From Pelobates cultripes (Eukaryota; Chordata; Amphibia; Anura; Pelobatidae): a DNA stretch of 64,000 bases. Position 1 is the stretch's first letter; each line of letters opens with the position of its first letter. Shown one piece after another: positions 1 to 9,838 of this stretch. The position numbers and the translations under genes were made by a program. The stretch spans positions 24,326,735 through 24,390,734 of the forward strand of contig OW240921.1 in assembly GCA_933207985.1 (NCBI GenBank), in the 5' to 3' direction. Under the pieces are notes generated by a model. It saw only the letters and a list, made by a program, of their open reading frames with translations, did not search any database and was not told the origin of the DNA.

Positions 1-1030
1 TACCGTAGTTTAGAAGAAACCCCAATGTTTACTTTGCGGGGTTAAATCCACCTCTAGTGGCTGTCTTCCTAACACCAACTAGAGCCTTCTTTTCCAGAAC
101 CCAGCCAAGAGTCTTTGGGCAGCTATAATATCCACATTTTACTGGGAGGCATGTGGATATTACTGTATGAAGGATTTACATGCTGCCAGAGGTAAACAAT
201 TACATTACTACGGCACAGATACCATAAGAACATCAGAACCAATGAATCGATTCCTTCAGACAGCATGTGAATTCCGCATACTAGGATCAGTGGAGGGCTA
301 CTGAGGACCGAGCCAGCTTAAAACACCACCATTTGTTTGATCCCTCACATAAAGGAGGAGTATTAGCCTGGGATCTATGTACGCCATGATGAGACTGCGT
401 ATAATCTGTAATTAGCTGTAATTCTTGCTTAATGGAAGAAAATGTATTTGAAAATTAGCCTGGGGCTAACGTGCTGTTTGTTACATAAATAATGGCTGAA
501 ACCACCAACCAATGATGTACTTTTATAATCTTTTATTTTAATATTGCCCTCACCTGCCCAAGAAGCAGAATACCAGAAGGGGAATCCAGGAAAGGATCCC
601 AAATAACAAACTACCATTTTAAACTGGGACAATTCATTTAAAGGGGCTGCAACTTGAGATGACACCTTTGGGTGGGTATACCATGACACTGTAGGTGGCT
701 TCACAATCTATTGACAAGCATGTTTCCAATGTAATTTAGAACAAGATCAAACTGACTTATTTCTCAAGACTGATATCTAAATACATTTACGGCAGTCAAT
801 TGTTGGATATAGTGCAGAGTCTTGTCACTTATTTTCTATAAAGAATCCATTTTCTAGCAGATTGACAAGAAATTTTTTTTCTCTCTGGTAACTAAAGCTC
901 AGCCTGCAGTAGCAGTATGTAAAGGATGCTTCTAGGTTACTTCCTAAAACAATTCAAATTTGGATGCCAATGATACACTGTACACAGGGCTGGTGCAAGG
1001 ATTTTTGCCGCCTTATGCAAAACAAAATTT
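1..1030. other. Non-coding flank upstream of the CA-rich array
   Basis: No convincing gene is seen. The first 110 bases contain a phrase (cacctctagtggctgtc) that recurs near 16285 and, in related form, near 44735. It therefore looks like the interior of a dispersed T2-type MITE. The rest is AT-rich unique-looking sequence, and the 91-codon open frame near 429-704 has no recognisable domain. Confidence 0.4.
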
Positions 1031-1065
1031 GCCCCCCCATTTGTTCCACCTACTCATGCAGACTT

Positions 1066-1331
1066 ACACACAATGACCCACACACATACACAAATGCTCA
1101 CACTCACCCCCCTCCACACACACACTGACCCATACAGACACAGACAGTGACCCACACACATACACAAACACTCACACTGCCCCCCCTCCACACACACACT
1201 GACCCATACAGACACACACAATGACCCACACACATACACAAATGCTCACACTGACCCCCCTCCACACACACACTGACCCATACAGACACAGACAATGACC
1301 CACACACATACACAAACACACTGACCCCCCT

Positions 1332-1371
<40 letters not shown>

Positions 1372-1830
1372 ACCCATACAGACACACACACACACATACA
1401 CAAGCAGCTCACACTGACCCCCCCTCCACACACACTGGCCCATACAGACACACACACTGACCCCCACACATACACATATGCTCACACTGACCCCCCTCCA
1501 CACACACACTGACACACACTGACCCACACACATACACTCACACTGACCCCTCTCCACACAAACACTGACCCATGCAGACACACACACTGACTCATGCAGA
1601 CACACGCTGACCTAAACACACAGATACCTGTACACACAAATAGACCTATACATACACACACACACTGACCCATGCAGACACATGCTGTCCAATACACAGA
1701 CTGATACACACACACAGGCATACACTCATAAAGACACACACACTGACCAAAGCAAACACACTGACCCATGCAGACACTAACCCATGCAGACACACAGATA
1801 CCCATACACACACCTAGTGCAATTTTGGAA
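1066..1830. repeat. CA-rich tandem array with 74-bp higher-order unit
   Basis: The phrase tgacccacacacatacacaa recurs with starts near 1074, 1148, 1222 and 1296, an exact 74-bp spacing. Each unit also holds a C-run block (tgaccccc-ctccacacaca) and a 'ctgacccatacagacacac' block. From about 1330 a pure CA run interrupts the order, and the array then decays into shorter CA/GACC units. Several frames stay open on the minus strand only because the unit lacks stops; they are Cys/Val-rich artefacts, not genes. Confidence 0.9.
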
Positions 1831-2099
1831 TCGAAAAGAAAATCCAGGGATTTGGGCACAAAATAAGGACTAATCCTTGTACATAGGGCCACTTGGCAGG
1901 TATCAGTTAGGGATTGTATTATTCAGCACTGTCCATTCCCAGCAGGCTGTGATAATAGATTATAAAGTGACTAGGCCTGTGCCAGGCTGCCCTCTCTGCC
2001 AGGATCCTGAGCAGGAAGCAGGATTAGTATCCCCAGCTAATGTGAAATGACTTCTATCGCCACCTAGCGGTACGCTCTGTTCTTCACACTGAGCGCATC

Positions 2100-2294
2100 T
2101 CGGAATGGGCGTTCCCATTGGTCAGCCTCGTTTTGGTAGCCCATGACGTAACGTGAAAGTCCTCTATACGCGCTCAGGCGGTGCTTGTTCCGGATTGGCT
2201 GGTCGCTTGCGGCCAGTGAGGAGCCGGGATGCTGGCAGGTTCCTGGATAGACAGCGGCTGAGGAGGCCGCCAACCGGAGCGAGCGAGCGAGAGA
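2100..2294 (+). promoter_or_regulatory. znf526: znf526 CpG-rich promoter and non-coding exon 1
   Basis: A CpG-rich block contains a CRE-like site TGACGTAA at 2144-2151 and two inverted CCAAT boxes (ATTGG at 2117-2121 and 2194-2198). Transcription probably starts shortly after about 2200. A good donor, GTGAGT at 2295-2300, would end a short non-coding exon 1 at 2294, which splices to the coding exon at 3150. The TSS itself cannot be placed from sequence alone. Confidence 0.6.
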
Positions 2295-2435
2295 GTGAGT
2301 GCCGGGCAGGGAGCCGGGGGACCGGGAGCTGTCACACAGGGCGGGGGCCGGGTACTGACTGGGCCGCTCTGTACCGGGGGGAGCGCGGACTGACCGGGCA
2401 GCAAGGGGCCCCCCATGGTATCCGCTCTGTCATTA

Positions 2436-2480
2436 TTATTTATATAGCGCCAGCAACTTCCGTAGCGCTGTACAATGGAA
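2436..2480 (+). repeat. Frog dispersed repeat: 'tatatagcgccagcaa...gcgctgtaca'
   Basis: The motif atttatatagcgccagcaac followed by cgtagcgctgtaca also occurs inverted at about 55807-55855, partly at 55945-55985, and degenerate at 28140-28195. In three of the four places an AAT/ATT microsatellite lies beside it. It is a dispersed repeat with an attached trinucleotide tract. I cannot name the family with certainty. Confidence 0.6.
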
Positions 2481-2489
2481 CCAGCTGGC

Positions 2490-3035
2490 CGGGGGCGGCA
2501 GAATGTGTAGCTGGCCGGGGGCAGAATGTGGGGGAGAATGTGTAGCTGGCTGGGGGCGGGGCACAATGTGTAGCTACAATGTGGCTGGCGGGGAAATGTA
2601 GGGGGGCGGGAATGTGTATTGGACCGGGGGCAGGAGAATATTGTGTGGGGGCAGCAGATGTGTTGGACCCGGGGGGCAGAATGTGTATTGGAGGGGGGGC
2701 AAGTGTGTATTGGACGGGGGGCAGAATGTGTACTGGACCGGGGGCAGAATGTGTGTTGGACGGGGGCAGAGTGTGTGGACCAGGTTGGGGGGTCCACAGA
2801 AGCTGTAGCTGAATGTGTAGTCTACTGGGGGTTTGGGTTGCAGAAGCTGCAGGTGTCTTGGGTGGGGGAGGAGAGTGTGCAGAATGTGTATTGGACCAGG
2901 TGGGGGGGTCAGAATGTGGGGAGGGGCAGCATGTGTAGACGGGGAATGTGTAGTCTACCGAGGGGGTTTGGGTTGCAGAAGCTGCAGGTGTCTTGGGTGG
3001 GGGCGAGTGTGCAGAATGTGTATTGGACCAGGTGA
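2490..3035. repeat. G-rich minisatellite in znf526 intron 1
   Basis: Short units built on gcagaatgtgtattggac plus a G run repeat from about 2500 to 2790. A larger duplication then follows: the stretch starting gaatgtgtagtctac at 2811 recurs at 2944 (133-bp period) with the same 'tttgggttgcagaagctgca' core. It fills most of znf526 intron 1 (2295-3149). Open frames through it on both strands are repeat artefacts. Confidence 0.85.
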
Positions 3036-3174
3036 CGTGTTTTTTTGTTTATTTTATATATGTTTATAATTAATTTGCTTTACATTCAACCTGTTTTAGT
3101 TCTCTTTAATTTTGCTTGTTTCATTAATGTCTGTCCATTTCTCTTGCAGAGCAGAGTCATTGGTGTTGTCAGAC

Positions 3175-5952
3175 ATGGCCGAGGATATTCAGTCCCCAGT
3201 AGTATTCCAGCATCAGTACATGTGTTCAGAATGTGGCCTCTTATACAACACTTTGGAGGATGTCTTGCTCCATCAACAGAACCACCTCGGTGGGGGGATG
3301 CAAGCAGCAGTGTCCCAGGATGTTTCTGTGGAGTTAGGAGAGTTGCAGAGCTTTGTACAAGACAGCCAGTACCAGTGTCTGGAGTGTGGGCAAGTCCTTG
3401 TATCACCAGATGAATTGCTACATCATCAGGAGATGCACATGAGAGAGCTGCCTCAGACTCCTGCCTCCCCATCCACCATAGCAAGCAGCCAAATACACTA
3501 TCAATGCAGTGAATGCAAGGAGCTGTTTGTCTCTCCTGAACTGTGGCTTTCTCATCGGCAAAAGCATGAAATTCAGGAAGAACCACCTCAACAAAGTGTG
3601 GTTCTGCAGACTGGCTCCGGCATTCAAGCCTTACTCAATCTTCAGAATGTTCTTTTGGATGAGAGAACTTTAAATGGTTGGGGGGTAGAAATGTCAGCTG
3701 TAGTAGGGAGCACAGAGACTGCACCAGTGTCTATAGCTAGCACACATCCCCCAACCGCATCTGAAATTCAGGACCAGCTTGTACAGTTTACTGAGATGCA
3801 CCCATATGAGTGCTCGGAGTGCAATCAGGTGTTTCACACGCCTGAGGAATTTCTTGACCACCAAGGCCGGCATTTTATGGAGTCTGAAAAGGAAAGTGGA
3901 GCGTCCCCTACACATGGAAATATTGAAAACTTGCCCCCATCACCTGCTGTTTTGGAGAGATTGCGCAAAGACTGGATGCAAGATGAGCGTGAAGAAGGTT
4001 TGAAGGATGTGTTGGAAACTGTGCATCAGCGTTCTCGTTTCCGGTGCCACGAGTGTAAGAAATATTGTGACAATGCTGATGATTTGTGGAAACACCGTAA
4101 GGAGCATCAGACCAAAGATTTTCCATGTCCAGATTGTGATCGTCTCTTCACCACCGCAAACCGTCTTCAGTCCCACAGACGTGTTCATGTAGAAGGCACC
4201 TTGCAATGTCCCAACTGTTACAAAATGTTTAAAAAACAGGCTTCTCTGGAGCAGCACATGAGAGTGCATCGTGGTGAGACTCTGTTCTTGTGTGTGGACT
4301 GTGGTCTTGGATTTGGCACAGAGATTACTCTTGTTCTACATAGAAAAAATCACATTGCAGATCCATTGCATCACTGCCACTGTGGCAAAAGCTTCAGCAA
4401 TATGACCAAATTTTTATATCACCGCAGGACGCATGCTGGTAAGAGTGGAGTCCCTGCTTCTAAATCTGAGAAACAAACTGACACTGGCAAAGACAAGCCT
4501 GCTACGGTTCTGAATTCGGCAGCCCCTGGACCACCACCACCTGCTATTATTCCTGCAGTAGGGGACGCTCCTCTAGTTAAAAGTCTACCAACTGATTCCG
4601 GTAACCCTGGACCTCAAGAAAATGGGTTCAGTAAACACAATGCAACAGGAGAGCGAAACCCAGAGGCAGTAGGTTCACCTCCAAGCTTCCAGTGCCCACA
4701 TTGCACAAAGGCTTTTTCTTCTCGTTTGAGAATGGTTTGTCATAAGCGTATTGTACACGTCATGGAAAGGAAACACAAATGTAGCGTGTGTGGAAAAAAG
4801 TTTAAGAAGCAGGTGCACGTGCGAAATCACATGCGCACACATACAGGTGAACGGCCTTTTCAGTGCACTGACTGCGGCAAGACTTTTGGCTCCCTGGCAA
4901 ATCTAACCAGGCATCACCTTATCCACACAGGAGAGAAGCCATACAGTTGTGAGCTGTGTGGTCGTAGCTTTACACAGAGCTCCAATCTGCAACAACATCG
5001 TGCCTTGCATAACGGGGCCAGCCTGCTGCCCTGTGAGATTTGTGGAATGAAATTTAACAAGGCCAATAAACTAGCCTTGCACATGTACGGCCACACAAGG
5101 GTTTTGCCCTACAAGTGCCTAGACTGCGATAAATCCTTTTTGCGGAAAAAGTTAATGGAATTGCACAAGCTTGAGCATGAGGGTAAAGAACCATTCCACT
5201 GCCAGGATTGTGGTGTACATTTTGCACAGGAATCACAACTTTCAAAACACAAGTGCAGCAGGCAAAGGCGGCATATTTGCCCTATCTGCGGGAAAATTCT
5301 TAATTGCAAAACCAGTTTGAATCTCCATCTGCTGACTCATGGCGCACAGCGACCTTACAAGTGCCAGATCTGCAGCAAACATTTTGCCAGTCAGAGTGGT
5401 GTCACCCGGCACCAACAACAGCACTCTGGGGTGCGTCCTTATAAATGCAGTGTGTGCAGCAAAGCTTTTATGGAATCTTCCACGCTGCAGCTCCATCAGC
5501 GCATTCACACGGGCGAACGCCCATTCCCCTGTTTGGACTGTGGAAAAGCTTTCCGGCAAGCCACCCACCTTCGGGAACACAGACGGATACATACGGGTGA
5601 AAGACCTTATAGTTGTGAAGACTGTGGTAAGACATTTGTTCAGGCTGTGCACTTGTCAGACCATAAGCATGTTCACAGCGGAGAGAGGCCGCACTCCTGC
5701 GCTGAATGTGGCAAAAGGTTCAAGTCACTTTCCAATTTGCGCTATCACCGGAAAACACACAAGGGTCAGGGGATCCAGCCGACTCAGCCACAGCAGACTA
5801 TAATGTGTACAGAGATGGGAGAGACTATTGCAATTATAGAGAGTGTGGAACCCCTACCTCTTGCAGAGACAATTGAAATCTACCAAGCTGCTCTAGAGGG
5901 AAATCTCCAGGTGAAGGATATTACTGTATCCGAAACGATACAGCATATTTAG
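3175..5952 (+). CDS. znf526: ZNF526-type multi-C2H2 zinc finger protein, 925 aa
   Basis: Probable DNA-binding nuclear protein. The acceptor ctcttgcag ends at 3149, and the first ATG after it (3175) gives MAEDIQ. An upstream in-frame ATG at 3112 lies in the intron. About 22 C2H2 fingers are visible: four spaced N-terminal ones (first Cys at residue 17), five central ones up to a CHCGKSF finger and HAGKSG, a Pro-rich linker, then a run of 13 ending near residue 862 with TGERPF/TGEKPY linkers. The tail has PQQTIMCTEMGETIAIIE. From recollection, the N-terminus (CSECG-LYNTLE), NMTKFLYHRRTHAGKSG and the tail match human ZNF526 more closely than ZNF574, and GSK3A adjacency agrees. The human protein is shorter (about 670 aa), so the extra fingers are notable. 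The coding region is a single exon with no frame damage. Confidence 0.93.
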   Translation: MAEDIQSPVVFQHQYMCSECGLLYNTLEDVLLHQQNHLGGGMQAAVSQDVSVELGELQSFVQDSQYQCLECGQVLVSPDELLHHQEMHMRELPQTPASPSTIASSQIHYQCSECKELFVSPELWLSHRQKHEIQEEPPQQSVVLQTGSGIQALLNLQNVLLDERTLNGWGVEMSAVVGSTETAPVSIASTHPPTASEIQDQLVQFTEMHPYECSECNQVFHTPEEFLDHQGRHFMESEKESGASPTHGNIENLPPSPAVLERLRKDWMQDEREEGLKDVLETVHQRSRFRCHECKKYCDNADDLWKHRKEHQTKDFPCPDCDRLFTTANRLQSHRRVHVEGTLQCPNCYKMFKKQASLEQHMRVHRGETLFLCVDCGLGFGTEITLVLHRKNHIADPLHHCHCGKSFSNMTKFLYHRRTHAGKSGVPASKSEKQTDTGKDKPATVLNSAAPGPPPPAIIPAVGDAPLVKSLPTDSGNPGPQENGFSKHNATGERNPEAVGSPPSFQCPHCTKAFSSRLRMVCHKRIVHVMERKHKCSVCGKKFKKQVHVRNHMRTHTGERPFQCTDCGKTFGSLANLTRHHLIHTGEKPYSCELCGRSFTQSSNLQQHRALHNGASLLPCEICGMKFNKANKLALHMYGHTRVLPYKCLDCDKSFLRKKLMELHKLEHEGKEPFHCQDCGVHFAQESQLSKHKCSRQRRHICPICGKILNCKTSLNLHLLTHGAQRPYKCQICSKHFASQSGVTRHQQQHSGVRPYKCSVCSKAFMESSTLQLHQRIHTGERPFPCLDCGKAFRQATHLREHRRIHTGERPYSCEDCGKTFVQAVHLSDHKHVHSGERPHSCAECGKRFKSLSNLRYHRKTHKGQGIQPTQPQQTIMCTEMGETIAIIESVEPLPLAETIEIYQAALEGNLQVKDITVSETIQHI

Positions 5953-5973
5953 CCACAATTGTCAGCCACTGTA

Positions 5974-5979
5974 AATAAA
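5974..5979 (+). terminator. znf526: znf526 polyadenylation signal AATAAA
   Basis: AATAAA lies 22 bases after the stop codon and is followed by a T-rich stretch, which fits a GU/U-rich downstream element. This implies a very short 3' UTR for this isoform. A longer isoform cannot be excluded. Confidence 0.75.
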
Positions 5980-6477
5980 GTTTCTCTTTTTTTTTTCTTT
6001 TTGACTAAAACACGTATTCCTTATATTCCCAATGTTTTATTTAAAATTTTACGGGTAAGAAAGATATAGTCAAGTAGCTGCATCATGTTCTGCTACTAAA
6101 TATGAAATACAATGTTACGCTGCGGACTCCCTCAAATGGAGCGGTATAATCTGCTGTTTTGCAAATCAGTCTAGTGGGTGTTTTTATATTTTCCCCACAT
6201 GTCAGGGAACTGGCACTCCAAATTGCCCTTAACAGGACAAAGTATAGTATAATCAAAGCTCCTAAAATGTAACTGCGTAATATTAATTCCTTGCAGCTAG
6301 GTGATTTAAATGTATCTAGCTCTTAGAGTAGGCTATGCATGATGCAGAATCTATCATTGTGGAGGTGTATAGCTGGCACGGTTATCTCTGTGGCAAGCAG
6401 ATATGCTATGCTTGTTGGAACCTGAATGTAAGAAATACTTTTTATTTATTTTTATTTTCTTATTTCTTTTCTTTTTT

Positions 6478-6836
6478 TTAAAGTCACACTAACGCCTCCC
6501 TCTGCCCCTGCACTCAGCCGTGTGTCTGATTCCAGTGCTGATGTCCTCGGCACTGGCTGTGCTTCTCCGACATCAGCTGATGGAAAGACTAAATGCGCAT
6601 GTGTGGAGAGTGCTGCACACACATTATTGCCTCAATGCTTTCCTATGGGGTTTTCCTTGATGCTGGATGTCAAACTCCCCTTATTGACTGTCTAAAAAAA
6701 AACAGTCACTAGAGGCATTGCAGCTTCTCTAAAAGTTAAATGTTTTACATTGCAGGACTAATGGGGACAGGACACTGCACCCAGACCACTTCAATGAGAG
6801 AAATGAAATGGTCTGGATGCCTGAGTGTCCCTTTAA
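6478..6836 (-). mobile_element. T2/Kolobok-type MITE, TTAA-flanked
   Basis: The left end TTAAAGTCACACTAACGCC and right end GAGTGTCCCTTTAA form an imperfect terminal inverted repeat, with TTAA at both ends (6478-6481, 6833-6836). The interior phrase 'cactgcacccagaccacttcaatgag' recurs inverted near 25820 in another copy. This is the hallmark structure of T2-family MITEs in frog genomes. There is no coding capacity. Confidence 0.75.
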
Positions 6837-8946
6837 CTCATTTTTGTTGTCGAAAGGAGTGAGTGACACTTTTAAAACGGGCAAATAATTTATTAAACTG
6901 CAACTTGTTGATGCTTTGCTATTCTAAACTATGGCAAAGCATCATGAGTACAAGATCTAGGGATCTTCCTTTTGGGCACCCCTGCACTAAACACATTCCT
7001 GTAAGGACAAATCCTCCTGCTTTTATACATTCATTAACGGAAACACTAACTACGCCTCCTGTACATATTTTATCTAAACTGTACTGCGTCAGCACTGGGA
7101 CAGGCTGCTGACTTCACAATGACTGTTAATACTGCATTATCAGCTGTAATCGTAAAACCGTGTCTATGCACCAAGTGACCCACAGTTACCAGCTGAGAGG
7201 TTTGTTCACCAAACTGATTGTAGTACATTTGAAATCCAAATGGCAAATAGGCTAAAATGGCTAATCTGATATTGTTACAGCTTGGCTATAAGAGCCTAAA
7301 TTCTGCAGTTTGGAGTTCAATTCACTAAAGTTGAGTTTTGTGAAAAATCCCTGTTGGTATGCTCATTCGTTCTCTATAAAGGTAATGTAACTCTGATCTT
7401 CTCAAAATGTAAATGGTTTTTATTTTCCATTTCTAATTTAGCTTTTCAGCAGCTAGCTGTGAGCAAGGCCTCACAATTATTTGTTCATATTCCCTCTGAA
7501 AATTGGTTAAACAGAGATTTTCTTTTCTGTAAACAAATCTTTCTACACTAAGCCTAGTATACAGGCCCTCTCTAGAATATTTTGTAATTGGGGATTATGC
7601 ACTAAACCAGAAATTGAGATAAACTGACAGGGCGATTTGCAAATGTTAGTCCAAAATAGCAGAATTGGAGGGGCACTCCTAATTTTTATTTTGTAAATAG
7701 ATAAATTTGTAGTTAATATACTAGCCATTATACACAACACCAAGTGTTAAGTAGAAGATTAAATATACTTCACAGTATGTTTAAAAGGTAGATGTCCACA
7801 TGTAAGTGATGGTAATACAGCAATTGGGAATCTACAAAAAAAATACATATAGCAACAAATAGTGTAATCTGTAAAATGACAGTGGAAACGTACAATGGTA
7901 TAATTACTCACAAGTGGAGAGATGTGCCAGGCTCTACATAAAACGCATCAGGGTGCCAATACTGGCAAACTTAGGATGGGTCTCAAACGTTTTATGAAAT
8001 AAAAATATACTTTACTTTTGAAAGAAAACAGGACGTTATAAGATAATTTTTATTTTGGTTTCAAACTTGCAGTTTGGTCTTAACTCGCTGCAATCTTTAA
8101 AGGACCAATCCACACCCCAAAGAAGTGCTTTATGGGTGAGGAGTTGCCTAGTTTAACCCCAGTTTATAAAAGTTAGAAATCAGCACTTTTATGCATTTGC
8201 TTGCAAACACCCCAGCCAGGGAAATTTGAAGACTCCTTCCGTTAGCTCCCCGTGCCTGCCTCCCCCCTCACCAGCTCAAGACCTCAGACCAGATGTGTGC
8301 GAGTACACGCGTATCTGTGCGCGTTTGGTCATAAGCCTGTGCGCACACATGTAGCTGTGTGCATGAACTTTTGTGTGCGGATGCACATTTGCACCAATTC
8401 AGGTGCTTCTCAATGAGAAGCCTCTGATTGTTTTGTTTTTTTTCCTGTGAAGAGACTGCAAGTCTCTTACGGGAAAAAAATTGGAGGGCTTGCTAAGGTC
8501 TTTTCAAGCTTTTTTTAACATATACCCCCAATGAATACTTGCATTAACATTCATGCCTGTATGCATTGGGGGTATATTTACTAAACTGTGATTTTTTTTT
8601 ATTTATTTATATTTCCCCCATGAGGGAAGTGGGAGTACTCCTTTTAATTTAGTAAATAATTATTTTGTAAATAACTTCTAAAATATTTTAAGTGTGCATA
8701 TATTTTACTATTTAAAAATCACTTCAATAAGATACACTAAAATTGGCCCCTAAATTATCTTTGTTACCCTACCAAACGCTCCATAATAAAGTACTAGTAA
8801 ACTTCAGAAAAAAATAAATGTTGCTCCGACTAATTTTCTAAAAGCTTTAGGCCATGTTCCCAATTAAAGGATTCGGAATTTCCAAAAATGTGAGATCATA
8901 GTATTGTATGATCTCCTGTCCTGATAGCAGGCCATAGAATGCTTTT
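6837..8946. other. Intergenic, no gene seen
   Basis: AT-rich DNA with no protein-like frame of note. 'ttaaaggaccaatccacacc' at 8097 resembles the start of another TTAA MITE without a clear partner end. A perfect-looking hairpin (tatacccccaatgaatac ... gtatgcattgggggtata) spans 8521-8577 and may be a small foldback element. Confidence 0.5.
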
Positions 8947-9823
8947 TTTTCTTTTTTAAAATATTTTCTTTATTGAATGTTTCCATTGTCAAGCTTTTTG
9001 TAGCAATTATAAAAGACCACATTAAGGACTTGCAGGTCCCAGGTAACTGAGTAGAAGGAAGGAACAAGGATTTAACTTAAGAACGTGCCTCCGTGACTCG
9101 CAGGTCACATACCAATGTAGAAGTTAAGTGACTGCATTGTCTTACATAATGAGTATCAATGGGGACTCACAGGTCCCTGTCGTGTTGGGAAGAAAACAAA
9201 AAACAAACAACCAACGTATGATTATGCAGCAGTGACACGCAGGTCACAACTTAACATTTTAACATTTATAAGACTCCAGTGTTGGAATCGCAGGTCCTGC
9301 ATAGTACATTCAGTGGGGTAAGGTCTGCTGTTAACATCCGTATTCTACCTGAACTATTTACATTTGCTTGGCTTTACGTGGCTACCCCAGGAGAGAAGGT
9401 CATATTATTCGGGTATCATGTATGTCAGGGAGCGGACCTCTCATGTGGGGCCTAGTTTGTGCCCAACCTCCCTCTCTGAGTGGGGGTCCATAAGTCCCAT
9501 TTCTTGTGTACCCCTTTGGTAGTCGATCTTTGAGCCCGAGGGCCTTTACCTCCCGATCTGGGCCAGATAACATAATTTGCTTTGTCTTTCTATGCTATGT
9601 GGCCGTTTCCTTTCTCTGTTGTCTAAAAGTTCCATTGCATCTCTGTAGGTCATCTAGCCCAGGTGTTGTGCTCTCTTGCTTCTCTGAGGTGTGAGTGTCC
9701 GCACCCTTATTGTGATTTAGGACCTTATTCTCCCTTTCGGAGTCCCCACTTCCTCCACTTGTGTAGGGTGAGTTGGGGAGAGGATAGGTTAAGATAAGGG
9801 TAAGGGAGGGAAGGTGTGCTGTC
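8947..9823 (-). mobile_element. 5'-truncated LINE (L1-like 3' end) with 15-bp TSD
   Basis: The insertion is bounded by a perfect 15-bp direct repeat CCATAGAATGCTTTT at 8932-8946 and 9824-9838. On the minus strand the insert ends with CAATAAAG followed by an A-rich tail adjoining the left TSD, as expected of LINE-mediated retrotransposition. No intact frame remains, and the content is probably 3' UTR. The boundaries are secure; assignment to L1 is by analogy with neighbouring copies. Confidence 0.8.
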
Positions 9824-9838
9824 CCATAGAATGCTTTT

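Noticed and set aside
1054..1892. Cys/Val-rich minus-strand ORFs
   Set aside because: They are translations of the CA-rich tandem array, open in several frames simultaneously.
2153..3069. Overlapping ORFs before znf526
   Set aside because: They cover the promoter, non-coding exon 1 and intron minisatellite; several frames are open at once and none has a domain.
3112..3174. Start of znf526 at the ATG at 3112
   Set aside because: The 21 extra codons cross the polypyrimidine tract and splice acceptor (AG at 3148-3149), so they are intronic.
3112..5952. Identification of the zinc finger gene as ZNF574
   Set aside because: The paralogue ZNF574 shares general layout, but the N-terminal CSECG-LYNTLE finger, NMTKFLYHRRTHAGKSG and the PQQTIMCTE-GETIAIIE tail fit ZNF526, as does direct adjacency to GSK3A.
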